Source: DASQHY01 sp035602605
GTDB lineage: Bacteria; Acidobacteriota; Terriglobia; Acidiferrales; UBA7541
Direction: 5' to 3'
Length of the DNA stretch: 64,000 bases
Assembly (NCBI GenBank): GCA_035602605.1
Contig: DATNLZ010000029.1
Location: 1 to 64,000 of the forward strand
Made by a program: the position numbers and the translations under genes. Position 1 is the stretch's first letter. The number at the start of each line of letters is the position of its first letter. The notes under the pieces are model-generated. The model saw only the letters and a program-made list of their open reading frames with translations. It made no database searches and was not told the DNA's origin. Shown here in pieces: positions 1 through 9,458 of this stretch.

Positions 1-230
1 TCGGTTAAGGAGGAATGCCTGGCGAAGCTGATCTTGTTGGGTGAGGCTCATTGCGGCGAGCGTTGCGCCACTACGAAACCCACTATCATGAGGAAAGAAA
101 TCACCAAGGCAAAGACAACGTACTGCTATTCCCTTTGCCGACTCAAGCAGTCCGCGGAGAACAGGAAAAGGTGCGGTGTCGGGAGCGGCTGGGCGGCCTG
201 CTGAAATACTATGAGCGCGAGGCGGCATGA
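1..230 (+). pseudogene. IS481-like integrase, C-terminal remnant with frameshift
   Basis: The window opens inside the C-terminal part of an rve-type integrase/transposase. Frame 1 reads SVKEECLAKLILLGEA over bases 1-48. Homology then resumes in frame 3 as LRRALRHYETHYHEERNHQG and runs to LLFPLP and a terminal RERLGGLLKYYEREAA with a stop at 228-230. A single missing T near base 48 (GEA-S-LRRAL expected) explains the shift, so this copy cannot make a full transposase. The catalytic residues lie upstream of the window. The NHQGK..LLFP segment is typical of integrases common in Acidobacteria; this is family knowledge, not a search result. The stop overlaps the start of the next reading frame. 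Confidence 0.75.
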
Positions 231-676
231 GCAGCAAACAAGAACATCCGATTCAGACCATGGGGTTCTGGGTGTTTGGCTTCCTTTCCGTGGTGCTGGC
301 GGTTTTGAAACTTACGGTGGCGGGATACTGGTCGTGGTGGAGGGTAATGCTGCCATCCGTGGCGTTTCTGGGCCACAACGCTGTGTATCTCCTGGTTGGC
401 TTCCTATGTTTCTGTTGGCTGAAGCATGAAGAAGATGAAGAGGAGCCTACCACAGTGCAGAAGCATTCGAGGGAGGGGTACAACATAGCGGCGCTGTTAT
501 TTTTCCTCCTGTTTTTGGACAACCTGTTGCGACGCGTCGAAGGACAAGGCTGGAAGGGGTTCTGGCCGTGCTCGGGGAGATTCGAGGTGGTGGTCCTGTT
601 TGGGATGTTGAGTCTGGTGGCACAGTTTGTGTACTGGTCGCGGATTGTCAGCGGCTTCAATCAAGAGCCCGCCTGA
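227..676 (+). CDS. Small hypothetical integral membrane protein
   Basis: A 149-residue protein that I do not recognise. Hydrophobic stretches around residues 11-31, 43-63, 85-100 and 120-142 suggest three or four membrane segments. They are separated by a strongly acidic loop (KHEEDEEEP, about residues 65-73) and basic loops. The ATG overlaps the stop of the integrase remnant (ATGA), and no clear Shine-Dalgarno is visible apart from a weak GCGCGAGG. It could be a genuine small membrane gene that lost its own promoter to the inserted element, or a cargo gene. Codon use and the hydrophobic pattern favour a real protein over a shadow frame. No function can be assigned. Confidence 0.5.
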   Translation: MSSKQEHPIQTMGFWVFGFLSVVLAVLKLTVAGYWSWWRVMLPSVAFLGHNAVYLLVGFLCFCWLKHEEDEEEPTTVQKHSREGYNIAALLFFLLFLDNLLRRVEGQGWKGFWPCSGRFEVVVLFGMLSLVAQFVYWSRIVSGFNQEPA

Positions 677-791
677 GACTTGAAACCATGACGGTGACCT
701 TTGAGGGGTTCAGCCCTACGCACGATTTTTTTGACTGTACGGGATGGCAAGTCGAGCCTCGTCTTTAGCTGAGGCCTGGGAGCTTGTTTCA

Positions 792-3700
792 CTATTGCAC
801 TGTGAATTGCGTTGGCTCGACGATGGCATGGGCTTCGGGATTGTAGTAATCATAGAGAATCGAAGGCGCTGAAAGAGCCTTCAATCCGAAGTGAGGCTTG
901 AAGCTGAACGAGAACTTCGTTCCGCCGGCGTGGGGCCAGAGGTACACAATCAACCTGTCAGGCAACACGTCGTACTCATTTATATCCCAGCCAGACGCTT
1001 TCATAGCGTGCTCGAGCGAGCTCCGATCGACTTCTGCACCTGGCGGTAAACCAATTTCGGCAAGCAACATCCCGTAGCCACGGAAGCCGATCCTTTCCAC
1101 ATCGACACTGCACTGGACGTTTTCACCCACATGGGCAGATTGTTTGTCGAAATGAACGGTGAGTCGAAGTGCGTCAGAAACCTTTGCTTCCTGATGAAGA
1201 TCGTTTCCTACGGTAGTATGTGTCCAGGGTACGTAGTAGTCAGCCAGCACCTGAACCGAGGCGCGTGAGGAGCCAGGTGGCCGGCGAATCTCAATACGAT
1301 GCTTGCCGGGGAACACGAATTTCGACATGTCAACATCAATTGGTCCACTCAACACATTGACAGGCGGGAGATCAATGGAAAGTGTCTGCTTGCCGTCGAC
1401 TGAAACCACAGCTTTCGACCCAACAGTCGCGATGTTTCCGGATTGATTTGAGCGACTGTCCTTGCGGGCAGTTAGCGAGGCTATCGCGTCCAATACATTG
1501 ATTGTGGCTTGCGTGGAATACCAGATGCCATAGCGATCCTGGTTGCGAAGGAGAAACAGCAAGCCTCGCGATATCAAAGCCTCCGAGTCGCTTGGATTTG
1601 CGCTTCTTTCGAGCGACTGCAATACAAGAGCTGTTGTTTCTAGTCTGCCAGCGAGTCCCCAGCCGTAGAAAGGAGTATTCATTTCGAGCGACCAGTAACT
1701 GGAGTCGCCTTCTCTATGCTCCAACTTGCGCAACCTCTCAACGCTGCTTGTGAATACGGAGTTGTCACCAACTTCGAGCGCTGCCAAAGCATACGAGGAA
1801 ATCACATAGGGTTCCTCGATTGCATCTATATGTGGTTGGAGAAAGCTCAAAGCGCGCCGCACTGCCAGTAACGCAGACTTGACGATCTCTCGATTCCCGC
1901 CAGATCCATGAGGAGTCAGTTTGGAAGTCGCAATCATTCGCGCAATGTAGGCCGTCAGGATGGCGCTTCGCCGAGAATCATCTTTTCCGTTCCAGTCTCG
2001 CGCAACCCAATGACCATCCGGCTGGACCTGATTCAACACCCAAGAAACCGCTTCTTGGATCAATGAATCGTCGATGGCGACGAATTCACTGGTGTCGCTC
2101 AGAAACTTGATCGCATACACAGTAAGAGCTAAGTCTGCAGCATCTCCCTTGCCCCAATACGAAAATCCTCCACTTGGAGCACGATAGGATAGGAGCCGCT
2201 CGTAACCGAGCTGTGTATAGCGGCGTGCTCGAGGTACAAGCGGAGACTTCTCGTAGCTGGCTCCTTTTGCGTACTTCAGAAGCAATACGCTGGGATAAGT
2301 CGACGAAATCATCTGCTCAGCACAGCCGTAGGGGCGTTTCAGAATTGCCTCAATACTTTCCAGTACGTGAGCAGTCAGATTCGGATAAATCTTCAGAGTT
2401 GTTTCCACTGAGCCGGAGATTGCGTTGTCCGGAATCGTCAGGTCCAGAGAAGTAATGTCAGCAAAAATCTGGCTCACTCTTTCCGTCTTCTCTTCGCCAT
2501 TTGGCCGCACCGTGACGGTCCTAGAGATGGCATCACTCACGTCCGCACCAATCGCGCTAACTTCTTGCTTTCCCTCTTTGGTGGCCGTCACAGCCTGAAA
2601 GCGGAAAATGTCGTGTGCGGAGTCACGTGGAGAGACATCGCTCTTTATCATTGTCGGGCCCAGGGCCGAGAACCACCCTGACGGCTTCATTTCGACATTA
2701 ACCTGAAGTTTCCGGTCGAGGTAATTGCGCAGAACCACTGGCAGTGCGATTTCATCACCCACTGTGAGGAATCGCGGCGGATCATGTTCGACGAAAAATG
2801 GTTGGAACGCCCGAATGTCCTTTTCAACCAATCCCATTTCGCCATTCATGTTCGATGCCACAGCAGAGAGCTTCCAGGTTGTGATGTTATCCGCGAGAGA
2901 AAATTTCAATTGAGCGTGACCTTTGTCATCAGTCACGACTTCCGGCCGCCAGAGCAGCGTTTCCGGAAAATACTCCCGGAGACGGGGGGTTGACAGCTGT
3001 GGCGGAAGCGTGAGACTTGAGATCCCTGATTTCGTCACAATGGAAACAGTGGCCGATGTCGTTTGAACCAGGACCGGCGCAGCACAAACCTCGACCATTT
3101 CAGTTATCGCACCAAGGCTGAGCCGCGCGTCCAATTGGGTCTTGTTTGAGGATCGCACCGGAACATTTGTAATCGTAAATCCCCTGAAGCCAACGGCGGA
3201 AAATTGGACCGAGTAGAAACCCGCAGGAAGATTTCGCAAAAGGTATGCGCCTTCACTGTCCGTCGTTGCAGTAAAGGTCTGCTCCGTTACATTGTTCTTG
3301 GCGGTGATGTCAGCGCCGGCAATTACAGCGCCAGAAGGATCTGTTACCGTGCCCGAAATAGCGCCGCTTGCTCCAGCGAGGACGGTCTGATCCTTAATTG
3401 CAATTCGTGTCGTGTCCTGGCTGCTCTGCTCAACGACTGCACGTGAAAACATCGCCGCATCGAAGTCATCCGAAGTACCTTCAACACCATCTTCACCAGC
3501 GCTTCGAATGTAGACCCAATTGATCTGCTGCGTCACGGGGATGATCCGGGTCTGCTGTTGAGCTCCCTGCTCATGCCTCTCATAACTTTCGACAATTACG
3601 CTGTCGGCATACCGAGCTTCCTTACGAAAAGTTGCATAATAGGGGTGTCTCCAGGGGTCCTTTAATCCATCCCAACCGATTCCTGAATTCTCAAGGGCTT

Positions 3701-6700
3701 TCCGTAATTGCTCCAGATTCTCCGGGAATGCGTGCTTTTCCCTGAAATGTTTCGTGAGAACTGAGTCGATTTGATATCTCGTGCCCGAAAAATAGTCGAT
3801 TCCTATTGTTGCAAGCGGGAAATCATCATCGGATGGAGCCGCCTTCGTATTGAAACGGCCATCCGGACCGGCACTCGTCACAGTCACCGTGTATTGGGTT
3901 CTATCAACTCCAAAGGATAACTGGTATCCATGCCCCCATGGGTCGTTCAACGACTCAAAATCAACTCCGAGACGCGTCTGTTCGCTCTTCAGGGTTTGCG
4001 CATCTCGGATGTATCCTCCGGTGCGGGCATGATATTCATTCACCGCCCGCCGCAGTGCCTCATAGGTGGGCTTGAAATACGCCCACATCATTTTGGCCAC
4101 TACAAAATCATCTTCCGTGCCGAAGGTTTTGTCCGGGCCCGCGCTCGAGATTTCTAAGACATCCGACTCGCGAGCGACACTGAAGCCACCGCGGTAGGGC
4201 GTTCCCCATGGGTCCTTGACGTCCTGCAACCGGAATCCCGCAGCGGCCAAGTAGCTGTCTAAAGTTGCTTGTGTCTTGGGATATTCACCCTTCTGGTCGT
4301 AACGAATGGCTAGAGCGGTGCGGATCGGTTGGATTTTGGGATCGATTTCTGATGCAAAGAGTTTGGACAAATCTGCAGAACTCGAATCACTGGCGAAGGT
4401 CTCTGGCCACGCCGCATTCCCTTGTAGGAGGACTTCCGCAACGAGTTCCAGACCGTCCGGAAGCGGCTTCGTTAGGTCGATTTTATCCAGTTCGCTTCTG
4501 CGGACTCCGCTGAGTTCCGAAGTCCCGCCCCAAAGATCGCGAAAATTGTAGAAACCGCCTTGCCCGCCGAATTCGCGATCAGTTCGCTCTCGTTCCTCGA
4601 CCGCTTTATCGACCACTAAGAGGCCTAAGGCACTCTTTGCTTGTTCACCGTCGGCGCCGGTTACTCGCAAGTCCGCCGTGGCCTCATCCCCTGGCCGGTA
4701 GACAGACTTCGCAAACTTCACATCGACCTTCAGTTCGTGGTTCTTCGGAAATAAGACTGTGTGTGAACCCACGACCGCTGAGTTGTAATAATCATCGCCC
4801 GGCTTCAGCGCAAACGCATAAGCAAGAATGCTCACGTCGTTCTGAAACTTACCGCTCCCCTCAAACACAACATTGGCATGACCGTGCCGAACGCGCACCA
4901 GCTTGGAGGCCAAAACTTGGAAATCATGCACTGCGTCCACAACAACGGTGATGTCGGACTGGCTCGTTAGGAGTTGAACTTCAATCGGTTCGCCTGGTTT
5001 GTATAGGGTTTTGTCAGTTTTAATGCGGATTCCGGACCGATCTGAGTACCACATTGATTCTGTATGATGACCGACCTCGCCCCTATGGTCGCGTGCCCGA
5101 AAACTCAAAGAAAGTTCGTTGGAATCACCACCGCTTGGAATAGTAAGGCCGCTGACCTTCGCCACACCGTAACGATTCGTACGAACACGTCGAAGCGGCT
5201 GTCCCGCTGGCGCGGAAAGAGCAGCGTTGCTCGAAGATCGTCGCCAACCCACCCAGTTGATTTCGACGTCGCATTGAACGGGAGAGCCATCTGCATAATC
5301 GGTGGACAGGTAAAACTCTAGAGGGAGCCCCTTCGAGTGCGAGCCGCTCGATTCAATTACATACACGTGAATCGGGTCCTTGGTCGCGCGCAGTGCAAAA
5401 CGGCGCTGCTCAGTCTTCCCCGTAGAGGAATCCGTATAGTAGGCGGCAAACGTGAGATCACGGAACCGCTCGTAATCTTCGGATTGCAGGCGGTTGTGGT
5501 CCTTGGTCAAATCAACCTTGGCAATATAACGACCCTGTTCGTCGGTGTCACCCTCGTAGGTTTCACCATGTTTGACATCCCACTTCTGTTCGCGATAGTT
5601 CCATTGGCGTTCGGTTTCGTGAACTAGACGAACGTGCCCGTGACGGACGGGCTCTCCAAATAGGTAGTTCGCACGGATTTCGACCGAAGCGTTCTGATCG
5701 GGTAGATAGTAGGTTCGATCTGGCTTGACCGTTACGGTAAAGGACGGAAGGTCGTATCTGCTGATTTTGACGGTGGCAGATGCACCGGAGTCCTCATAAT
5801 GACCTTCGCCGAAGTTTGCTTGAATTCGATATGTTCCAAGGCGCAGATTGTCAGGTATCTGCCAGTCCGCGGCGGCAATTCCGAAGCGCGATGTTTGCAC
5901 TTCTGTTCTATAAACGAGCGTCTCTTCGGGATCGAGAATCTTTAGAATCACTGGCTGACCTGCGATGGCCTTCTTGTTGGTGTCGAACGCCATCAGACGC
6001 GTATGGAGCGCTTGTCCAGGCTGGTAAAGAGGCTTGTCCGTACTCACCGATACGTTGGAGAAATGGTTTACATGGAAATCGCCATGTGCATCCGCTGAAA
6101 AGCTACCGAGTTTTCCAGTGACCTTCACATCGATTTGATTTGTGTCGACGTTATCTGGGAGTGCGAAAGGAAGCGTGGCGAATCCCAGTCGATCCGTAAG
6201 AGCGGTTCTTGTGAGCAAAGGCTTACCATCATCTGCGTCGAGGTCTAGAGAAGCCTGAACAGAAACTCCTGGGACGGAGCGAGCCGTCACCGGATGGATT
6301 GCACGAATGCGGACGGCGTAATGTCCACCCCCCTTGACGAACGAGGGGCCAGCCACGTGCAGTTCGAAGATTCCTGGCGTGGCATTGCCCACCGAGAGGA
6401 TTCCCACGACGGGCTTGTGCGACGATTCACTCGGAGAACTAGACATGATTGTGTAACGCAAGCGGTACCAGAAGAGATTCTCCTTTTGAGCAGACTCAGG
6501 GGGTAAGGCGATTTTCAACTTCGTCGAACCGGCAGGAAAAGAAGCATCTTGATCCGCATGAATCTGAACTACGCCTCGTGGATCCACCAATTCAAGCAAA
6601 ACATGCGCAGAAACCTTCTCGTGCGATAGATTTTCTACTAGCAGATCGACAATGGTGCCATCGGAATGAATCTGGATACGAGTGGCCGCCTCATTGACCC

Positions 6701-6794
6701 GAATGTTAACTTGGGCAAAACACGGGCCGACGAGGATAAAGCTGAGAGTAACAGTCCAAACCAAGTGGCTGGATAGGTAGCGCATCGGTCCCAC
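792..6794 (-). CDS. Alpha-2-macroglobulin family protein with inserted pseudopilin-like and CarboxypepD_reg modules
   Basis: A 2000-residue secreted protein. A Sec signal peptide (hydrophobic to about residue 26, cleavage after CFAQ) has no lipobox. MG-type beta domains fill roughly residues 100-800, with repeated DK.LY.PGQ/E motifs (DKPLYQPGQ, DKTLYKPGE). The bait/thioester part is canonical: the thioester GCAEQ lies at about residues 1490-1494, followed by an alpha-helical thioester domain and a C-terminal receptor-like domain. Between them sit three repeats of a DPWG..Y ... SAGPDG.F.T.DDF module (near residues 860, 950 and 1045) resembling the calcium-binding end of type II secretion major pseudopilins. 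A carboxypeptidase-regulatory fold follows (ISGTVTDPSGAVIAGADI, near 1130-1220). The family traps proteases, and bacterial members are usually periplasmic or surface defence proteins. The inserts make it longer than typical bacterial members (about 1500-1900). It is monocistronic. Confidence 0.85.
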   Translation of the reverse strand: MGPMRYLSSHLVWTVTLSFILVGPCFAQVNIRVNEAATRIQIHSDGTIVDLLVENLSHEKVSAHVLLELVDPRGVVQIHADQDASFPAGSTKLKIALPPESAQKENLFWYRLRYTIMSSSPSESSHKPVVGILSVGNATPGIFELHVAGPSFVKGGGHYAVRIRAIHPVTARSVPGVSVQASLDLDADDGKPLLTRTALTDRLGFATLPFALPDNVDTNQIDVKVTGKLGSFSADAHGDFHVNHFSNVSVSTDKPLYQPGQALHTRLMAFDTNKKAIAGQPVILKILDPEETLVYRTEVQTSRFGIAAADWQIPDNLRLGTYRIQANFGEGHYEDSGASATVKISRYDLPSFTVTVKPDRTYYLPDQNASVEIRANYLFGEPVRHGHVRLVHETERQWNYREQKWDVKHGETYEGDTDEQGRYIAKVDLTKDHNRLQSEDYERFRDLTFAAYYTDSSTGKTEQRRFALRATKDPIHVYVIESSGSHSKGLPLEFYLSTDYADGSPVQCDVEINWVGWRRSSSNAALSAPAGQPLRRVRTNRYGVAKVSGLTIPSGGDSNELSLSFRARDHRGEVGHHTESMWYSDRSGIRIKTDKTLYKPGEPIEVQLLTSQSDITVVVDAVHDFQVLASKLVRVRHGHANVVFEGSGKFQNDVSILAYAFALKPGDDYYNSAVVGSHTVLFPKNHELKVDVKFAKSVYRPGDEATADLRVTGADGEQAKSALGLLVVDKAVEERERTDREFGGQGGFYNFRDLWGGTSELSGVRRSELDKIDLTKPLPDGLELVAEVLLQGNAAWPETFASDSSSADLSKLFASEIDPKIQPIRTALAIRYDQKGEYPKTQATLDSYLAAAGFRLQDVKDPWGTPYRGGFSVARESDVLEISSAGPDKTFGTEDDFVVAKMMWAYFKPTYEALRRAVNEYHARTGGYIRDAQTLKSEQTRLGVDFESLNDPWGHGYQLSFGVDRTQYTVTVTSAGPDGRFNTKAAPSDDDFPLATIGIDYFSGTRYQIDSVLTKHFREKHAFPENLEQLRKALENSGIGWDGLKDPWRHPYYATFRKEARYADSVIVESYERHEQGAQQQTRIIPVTQQINWVYIRSAGEDGVEGTSDDFDAAMFSRAVVEQSSQDTTRIAIKDQTVLAGASGAISGTVTDPSGAVIAGADITAKNNVTEQTFTATTDSEGAYLLRNLPAGFYSVQFSAVGFRGFTITNVPVRSSNKTQLDARLSLGAITEMVEVCAAPVLVQTTSATVSIVTKSGISSLTLPPQLSTPRLREYFPETLLWRPEVVTDDKGHAQLKFSLADNITTWKLSAVASNMNGEMGLVEKDIRAFQPFFVEHDPPRFLTVGDEIALPVVLRNYLDRKLQVNVEMKPSGWFSALGPTMIKSDVSPRDSAHDIFRFQAVTATKEGKQEVSAIGADVSDAISRTVTVRPNGEEKTERVSQIFADITSLDLTIPDNAISGSVETTLKIYPNLTAHVLESIEAILKRPYGCAEQMISSTYPSVLLLKYAKGASYEKSPLVPRARRYTQLGYERLLSYRAPSGGFSYWGKGDAADLALTVYAIKFLSDTSEFVAIDDSLIQEAVSWVLNQVQPDGHWVARDWNGKDDSRRSAILTAYIARMIATSKLTPHGSGGNREIVKSALLAVRRALSFLQPHIDAIEEPYVISSYALAALEVGDNSVFTSSVERLRKLEHREGDSSYWSLEMNTPFYGWGLAGRLETTALVLQSLERSANPSDSEALISRGLLFLLRNQDRYGIWYSTQATINVLDAIASLTARKDSRSNQSGNIATVGSKAVVSVDGKQTLSIDLPPVNVLSGPIDVDMSKFVFPGKHRIEIRRPPGSSRASVQVLADYYVPWTHTTVGNDLHQEAKVSDALRLTVHFDKQSAHVGENVQCSVDVERIGFRGYGMLLAEIGLPPGAEVDRSSLEHAMKASGWDINEYDVLPDRLIVYLWPHAGGTKFSFSFKPHFGLKALSAPSILYDYYNPEAHAIVEPTQFTVQ

Positions 6795-7290
6795 CCCAGG
6801 ATTACGAATGCGATACTACTACTGTCTATTAGTACGGTGCTTCCATGGGTCAAAAAGGTTGGCTAGAGCTCCAACCCGGCTAATGAAAAACAGCAGGTGC
6901 AATTTCACTTTCCGTAGCTAATGAAACGATGGTTTTGTGGATGGCAATGAACGATCAAGGGTCTCATCGCCAAGACTCCACCTATCGGAACCAGGTTTAC
7001 AGCTGGCAAGATGGCCTACCCTCCGCGGACTCTATTCCGACTTGAAATGCACATCCCGCGTGCGGCTCACCCGTAAAGTTGGATGCTTGGCGGTTTTCTT
7101 GTCATTCGCGGTGCCATTTAGCTGTCCAAATCCTGCCATCCTTGCGATCATCATGTTTCCGACTCGCGCTTCGGGGCGGCTTGGCCTGTCCTCCGCAAAT
7201 ATTTCGGCCTAACGGCACAGCACCCACTTTGAATGGCTCACGTTTTTACTAAGTCTGGAATCAGGCTGCGGATATCACCGCACGACTGTT
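6795..7290. other. Gene-free interval
   Basis: About 500 bases between the start of the alpha-2-macroglobulin gene and the end of the amber-interrupted gene. Short open frames exist on the plus strand, but they have no ribosome-binding sites and no recognisable protein pattern. No promoter I would defend was seen; the alpha-2-macroglobulin promoter must lie in the first 150 bases. Confidence 0.5.
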
Positions 7291-7953
7291 CTATTCATTC
7301 AGGGCGCGGTGTGAAGTTGCCTGATCGTCAATCCAGTCCTCTTCCGTGTAAGTCATGCCGCGCCGGCCCGGAACCTTGCGCGCCGGTCCGGATCGGTACA
7401 GAGGACACGACCGCGGACCATAGCAGAAGGTCTCAGTTCGGTAGCGGCGCTGACTCGGATTCTACTGATCAATGATCATCTCGACCGCCATGTGGCATCC
7501 CCACATGCAGCTTGTGCATTTTTCCTCGTACGTTCGTGCCGCAAGTCGCCGATGACCACGTTGGCGGTAGATCGGAAGAGGCGGTGGAATTTCTCGCCAC
7601 GGGGGCGCCTGGGTCTCTTCCACAAGTTTGCGTTCCGTGACTTGCAGATCGCTCACCTTATAAAACTCAACCGTCTCCATTCGTGGATCAACAACTGGCA
7701 GCGCACTACCAGACACGCTATCACCCGGACGGAAATGGTGTTTAGCGTGAGCACCTTCGCCCACCCCCACGAGAAATTCTCGGGCTTCACTTCCGACATT
7801 GCCGCGCACCCTTAGTGCATAACCTAGATAAGTGTGGCTGCGCTGATCGAAAGAACGGCTCAATCGAATTCGTGGCTGTACCGAGAGCAAAGCACCGTTC
7901 CACGGAATTTTGTCCCCTTCATTAACAACTGCATTTCTGCCTAAGGAGGTCAA
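7291..7953 (-). pseudogene. Conserved CxxCxWGC protein, amber-interrupted and 5'-abutted by an IS
   Basis: The reading frame runs from a TTG at 7953 to a TAG at 7462-7464, then continues in the same frame for 56 more codons to a TAG at 7291-7293 (220 codons in all). The second part (NPSQRRYRTETFCYGPRSCP, then PGRRGMTYTEEDWIDD) is as conserved-looking as the first. Expected sequence at the junction is EMIIDQ-W-NPS, so a TGG-to-TAG change is the simplest explanation. The N-terminal half looks like a small beta-barrel (NEGDKIPWNG...VQPRIRLSRSFDQR), and a cysteine motif EKCTSCMWGC follows. I recall unnamed conserved proteins with this pattern but no function. The TTG start immediately overlaps the transposase stop, so the native 5' end is probably lost to the insertion. 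Confidence 0.7.
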
Positions 7954-9071
7954 GCCGCACGCCTCTCTAGCCTATATTCGTGATGCAGTCTGCCCAGAAT
8001 CGCTTTGGTCACAACTCGATGATCGATGGGAATGTGGTGTCCGCAAGTTTTGACTTGCTGGTTGCCCCGTGGATCGGGAATGCCCGGTCCCAGGCTCGAA
8101 TGGGGTCGTCCCTGATTGTAGTGCACTACCCACTCTTTCAAGATTCTTCGCACATGCCTCTCGTTCAAAGGGATGAGGAAATCAAGACATTCTCTTCGGA
8201 TCGTGCCTACCAGCCGTTCACAGAAAGTATTCGCCTGCGGTGCCCGAAACGGAGTTCTCAAGACCGTCACGCCCAGCGACTTGAGGGCAGAATCAAGCTC
8301 ACTCGAGTAGATGCTGTCCCGGTCGTGGATGACGAATCGGTAGGACTGCTCCCCGGTGACGACCTCTCGAAACTGCTGGAGTGTCCAAGCTGCGGTAGGA
8401 TGATCGGTCACGTTGAAGTGAGCAATCCTGCGGGTTCCTACCTCCATGACCACAAAGACATAGAGAATTCGAAAGCGAGCCGTCACGACGATGAAGAAAT
8501 CGCAGGCCCACATCGCCTGGGCGTGATTTCGTACAAATGTCATCCACTGCTGAGAAGGGACGTGCTTGCTAGGTCCAATATCGAGAGGCATGTACCGTCG
8601 GACGGTCCGAGGCGACACCCGAATTCCCAGTTTGAGGAGCAATTCAGCAGCGATCCGCTCTTCTCCCCACGTGGCATTCTCCTGCGCCATCTTGAAGATC
8701 AGTTCCTGGAGTCTCCCGGGCACACGAGGCCTCCCTCGCGGCCTCGATTTCCATCGCCAGAGCAAGCGAAATCCTTTCCGATGCCAACGGAGGAAGGTCC
8801 CGGGCTTGACGTTGATCAAGGCAGTCTGCCATGCAAAAAGCCGAGAGAGCAGAACCAGAGACAGGCGAGTAGCGTCGCTTGCCCGCCGAGGCTTGATCTC
8901 GCGTTCGAGATAAAGGGCGAGCTGTTTCCGTAAGAAAATATTTTCCGCTTTGATCGCAGCACTCGAACGAGTCCCCAACAGCAAGAATCGCAGAGCGTCC
9001 TGGGCCAGAGAGAAAAGTATGAAAACTAAGCGTAGCAGGGAGTGAGCGGTTCTCATGGGGCTGACGAGCAT
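7950..9071 (-). CDS. IS481/IS3-type DDE transposase (rve integrase core)
   Basis: About 373 residues. An N-terminal helix-rich region (AIKAENIFLRKQLALYLERE) and helix-turn-helix-like segment (ARPRVPGRL..., TWGEERIAAELLLKLGIRVS) are followed by the catalytic core. The three acidic residues are visible: D in WACDFF, D in FVIHDRD and E in FCERLVGTIRRECLD, with about 34 residues between the last two. It ends LHHEYRLERRAA, so it appears complete. The annotated frame actually extends upstream to 9440, but that extension is an RHS fragment in frame by chance, so I start at the ATG of MLVSPMRTAHS (9071); the ATG at 9056 is equally possible. It probably inserted between the RHS remnant and the amber-interrupted gene. 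Terminal inverted repeats were not convincingly found. Confidence 0.8.
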   Translation of the reverse strand: MLVSPMRTAHSLLRLVFILFSLAQDALRFLLLGTRSSAAIKAENIFLRKQLALYLEREIKPRRASDATRLSLVLLSRLFAWQTALINVKPGTFLRWHRKGFRLLWRWKSRPRGRPRVPGRLQELIFKMAQENATWGEERIAAELLLKLGIRVSPRTVRRYMPLDIGPSKHVPSQQWMTFVRNHAQAMWACDFFIVVTARFRILYVFVVMEVGTRRIAHFNVTDHPTAAWTLQQFREVVTGEQSYRFVIHDRDSIYSSELDSALKSLGVTVLRTPFRAPQANTFCERLVGTIRRECLDFLIPLNERHVRRILKEWVVHYNQGRPHSSLGPGIPDPRGNQQVKTCGHHIPIDHRVVTKAILGRLHHEYRLERRAA

Positions 9072-9110
9072 GCCACGGGTGCGCTGATGGCAGCAACCTT
9101 GCCTGTGACG

Positions 9111-9410
9111 TAGATTTGCGCCTATAAACTCATCGTGTACCGATTTTTTGCGGAGGACAGGTAAAAATAGAGGAACATGAGTGATTACACTGATCACTGC
9201 CAGCGCAATCCTGATTAACCAAGATAGCCAACCCATTCCACTAGGGTCAGTCATATTGATGGGATCGTCGCGAACGTAGACGTAGCGGTTCCAGGACTGC
9301 GGATCTGCTGGCTTCCCCTCTAGCGGATCTACGCAAGAGAAGCGGCCGAAGCGGTTGATGTAAAAACGAGCCAACGCGTAGTCATTATCCGATTCGGAGT
9401 CTCGCTCTTG
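9111..9410 (-). pseudogene. RHS-repeat core fragment
   Basis: Residues QERDSESDNDY, then ARFYINRFGRF.CVDP and SWNRYVYVRDDPINMTDPSG match the hallmark C-terminal end of the RHS core domain (normally KERDSESGLDYFGARYY...NRY.Y..NNP....DP.G). Here only about 60 core residues remain, followed by a hydrophobic tail (WLIRIALAVISVI) that could be the start of a variable RHS tip. The several thousand bases of YD-repeat sequence expected upstream are absent; the cupin gene begins less than 50 bases away. The downstream side runs into the transposase. It is a relic of an RHS locus cut on both sides. Confidence 0.75.
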
Positions 9411-9458
9411 GGCGCAAGAAGCCATGCAGATGAGGCGCAAACTGTCCGGACTCGACCG

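Noticed and set aside
7462..7464. TAG as a pyrrolysine codon
   Set aside because: The protein is not a methylamine methyltransferase, no pyl genes are visible, and tryptophan (one base away) fits the position.
6937..7475. Two plus-strand frames of 91 and 80 codons
   Set aside because: No ribosome sites; the second is antisense to the conserved tail of the amber-interrupted gene.
7980..8933. 317-codon plus-strand frame
   Set aside because: It is antisense to the transposase, whose DDE residues and complete C-terminus make the minus strand the coding strand.
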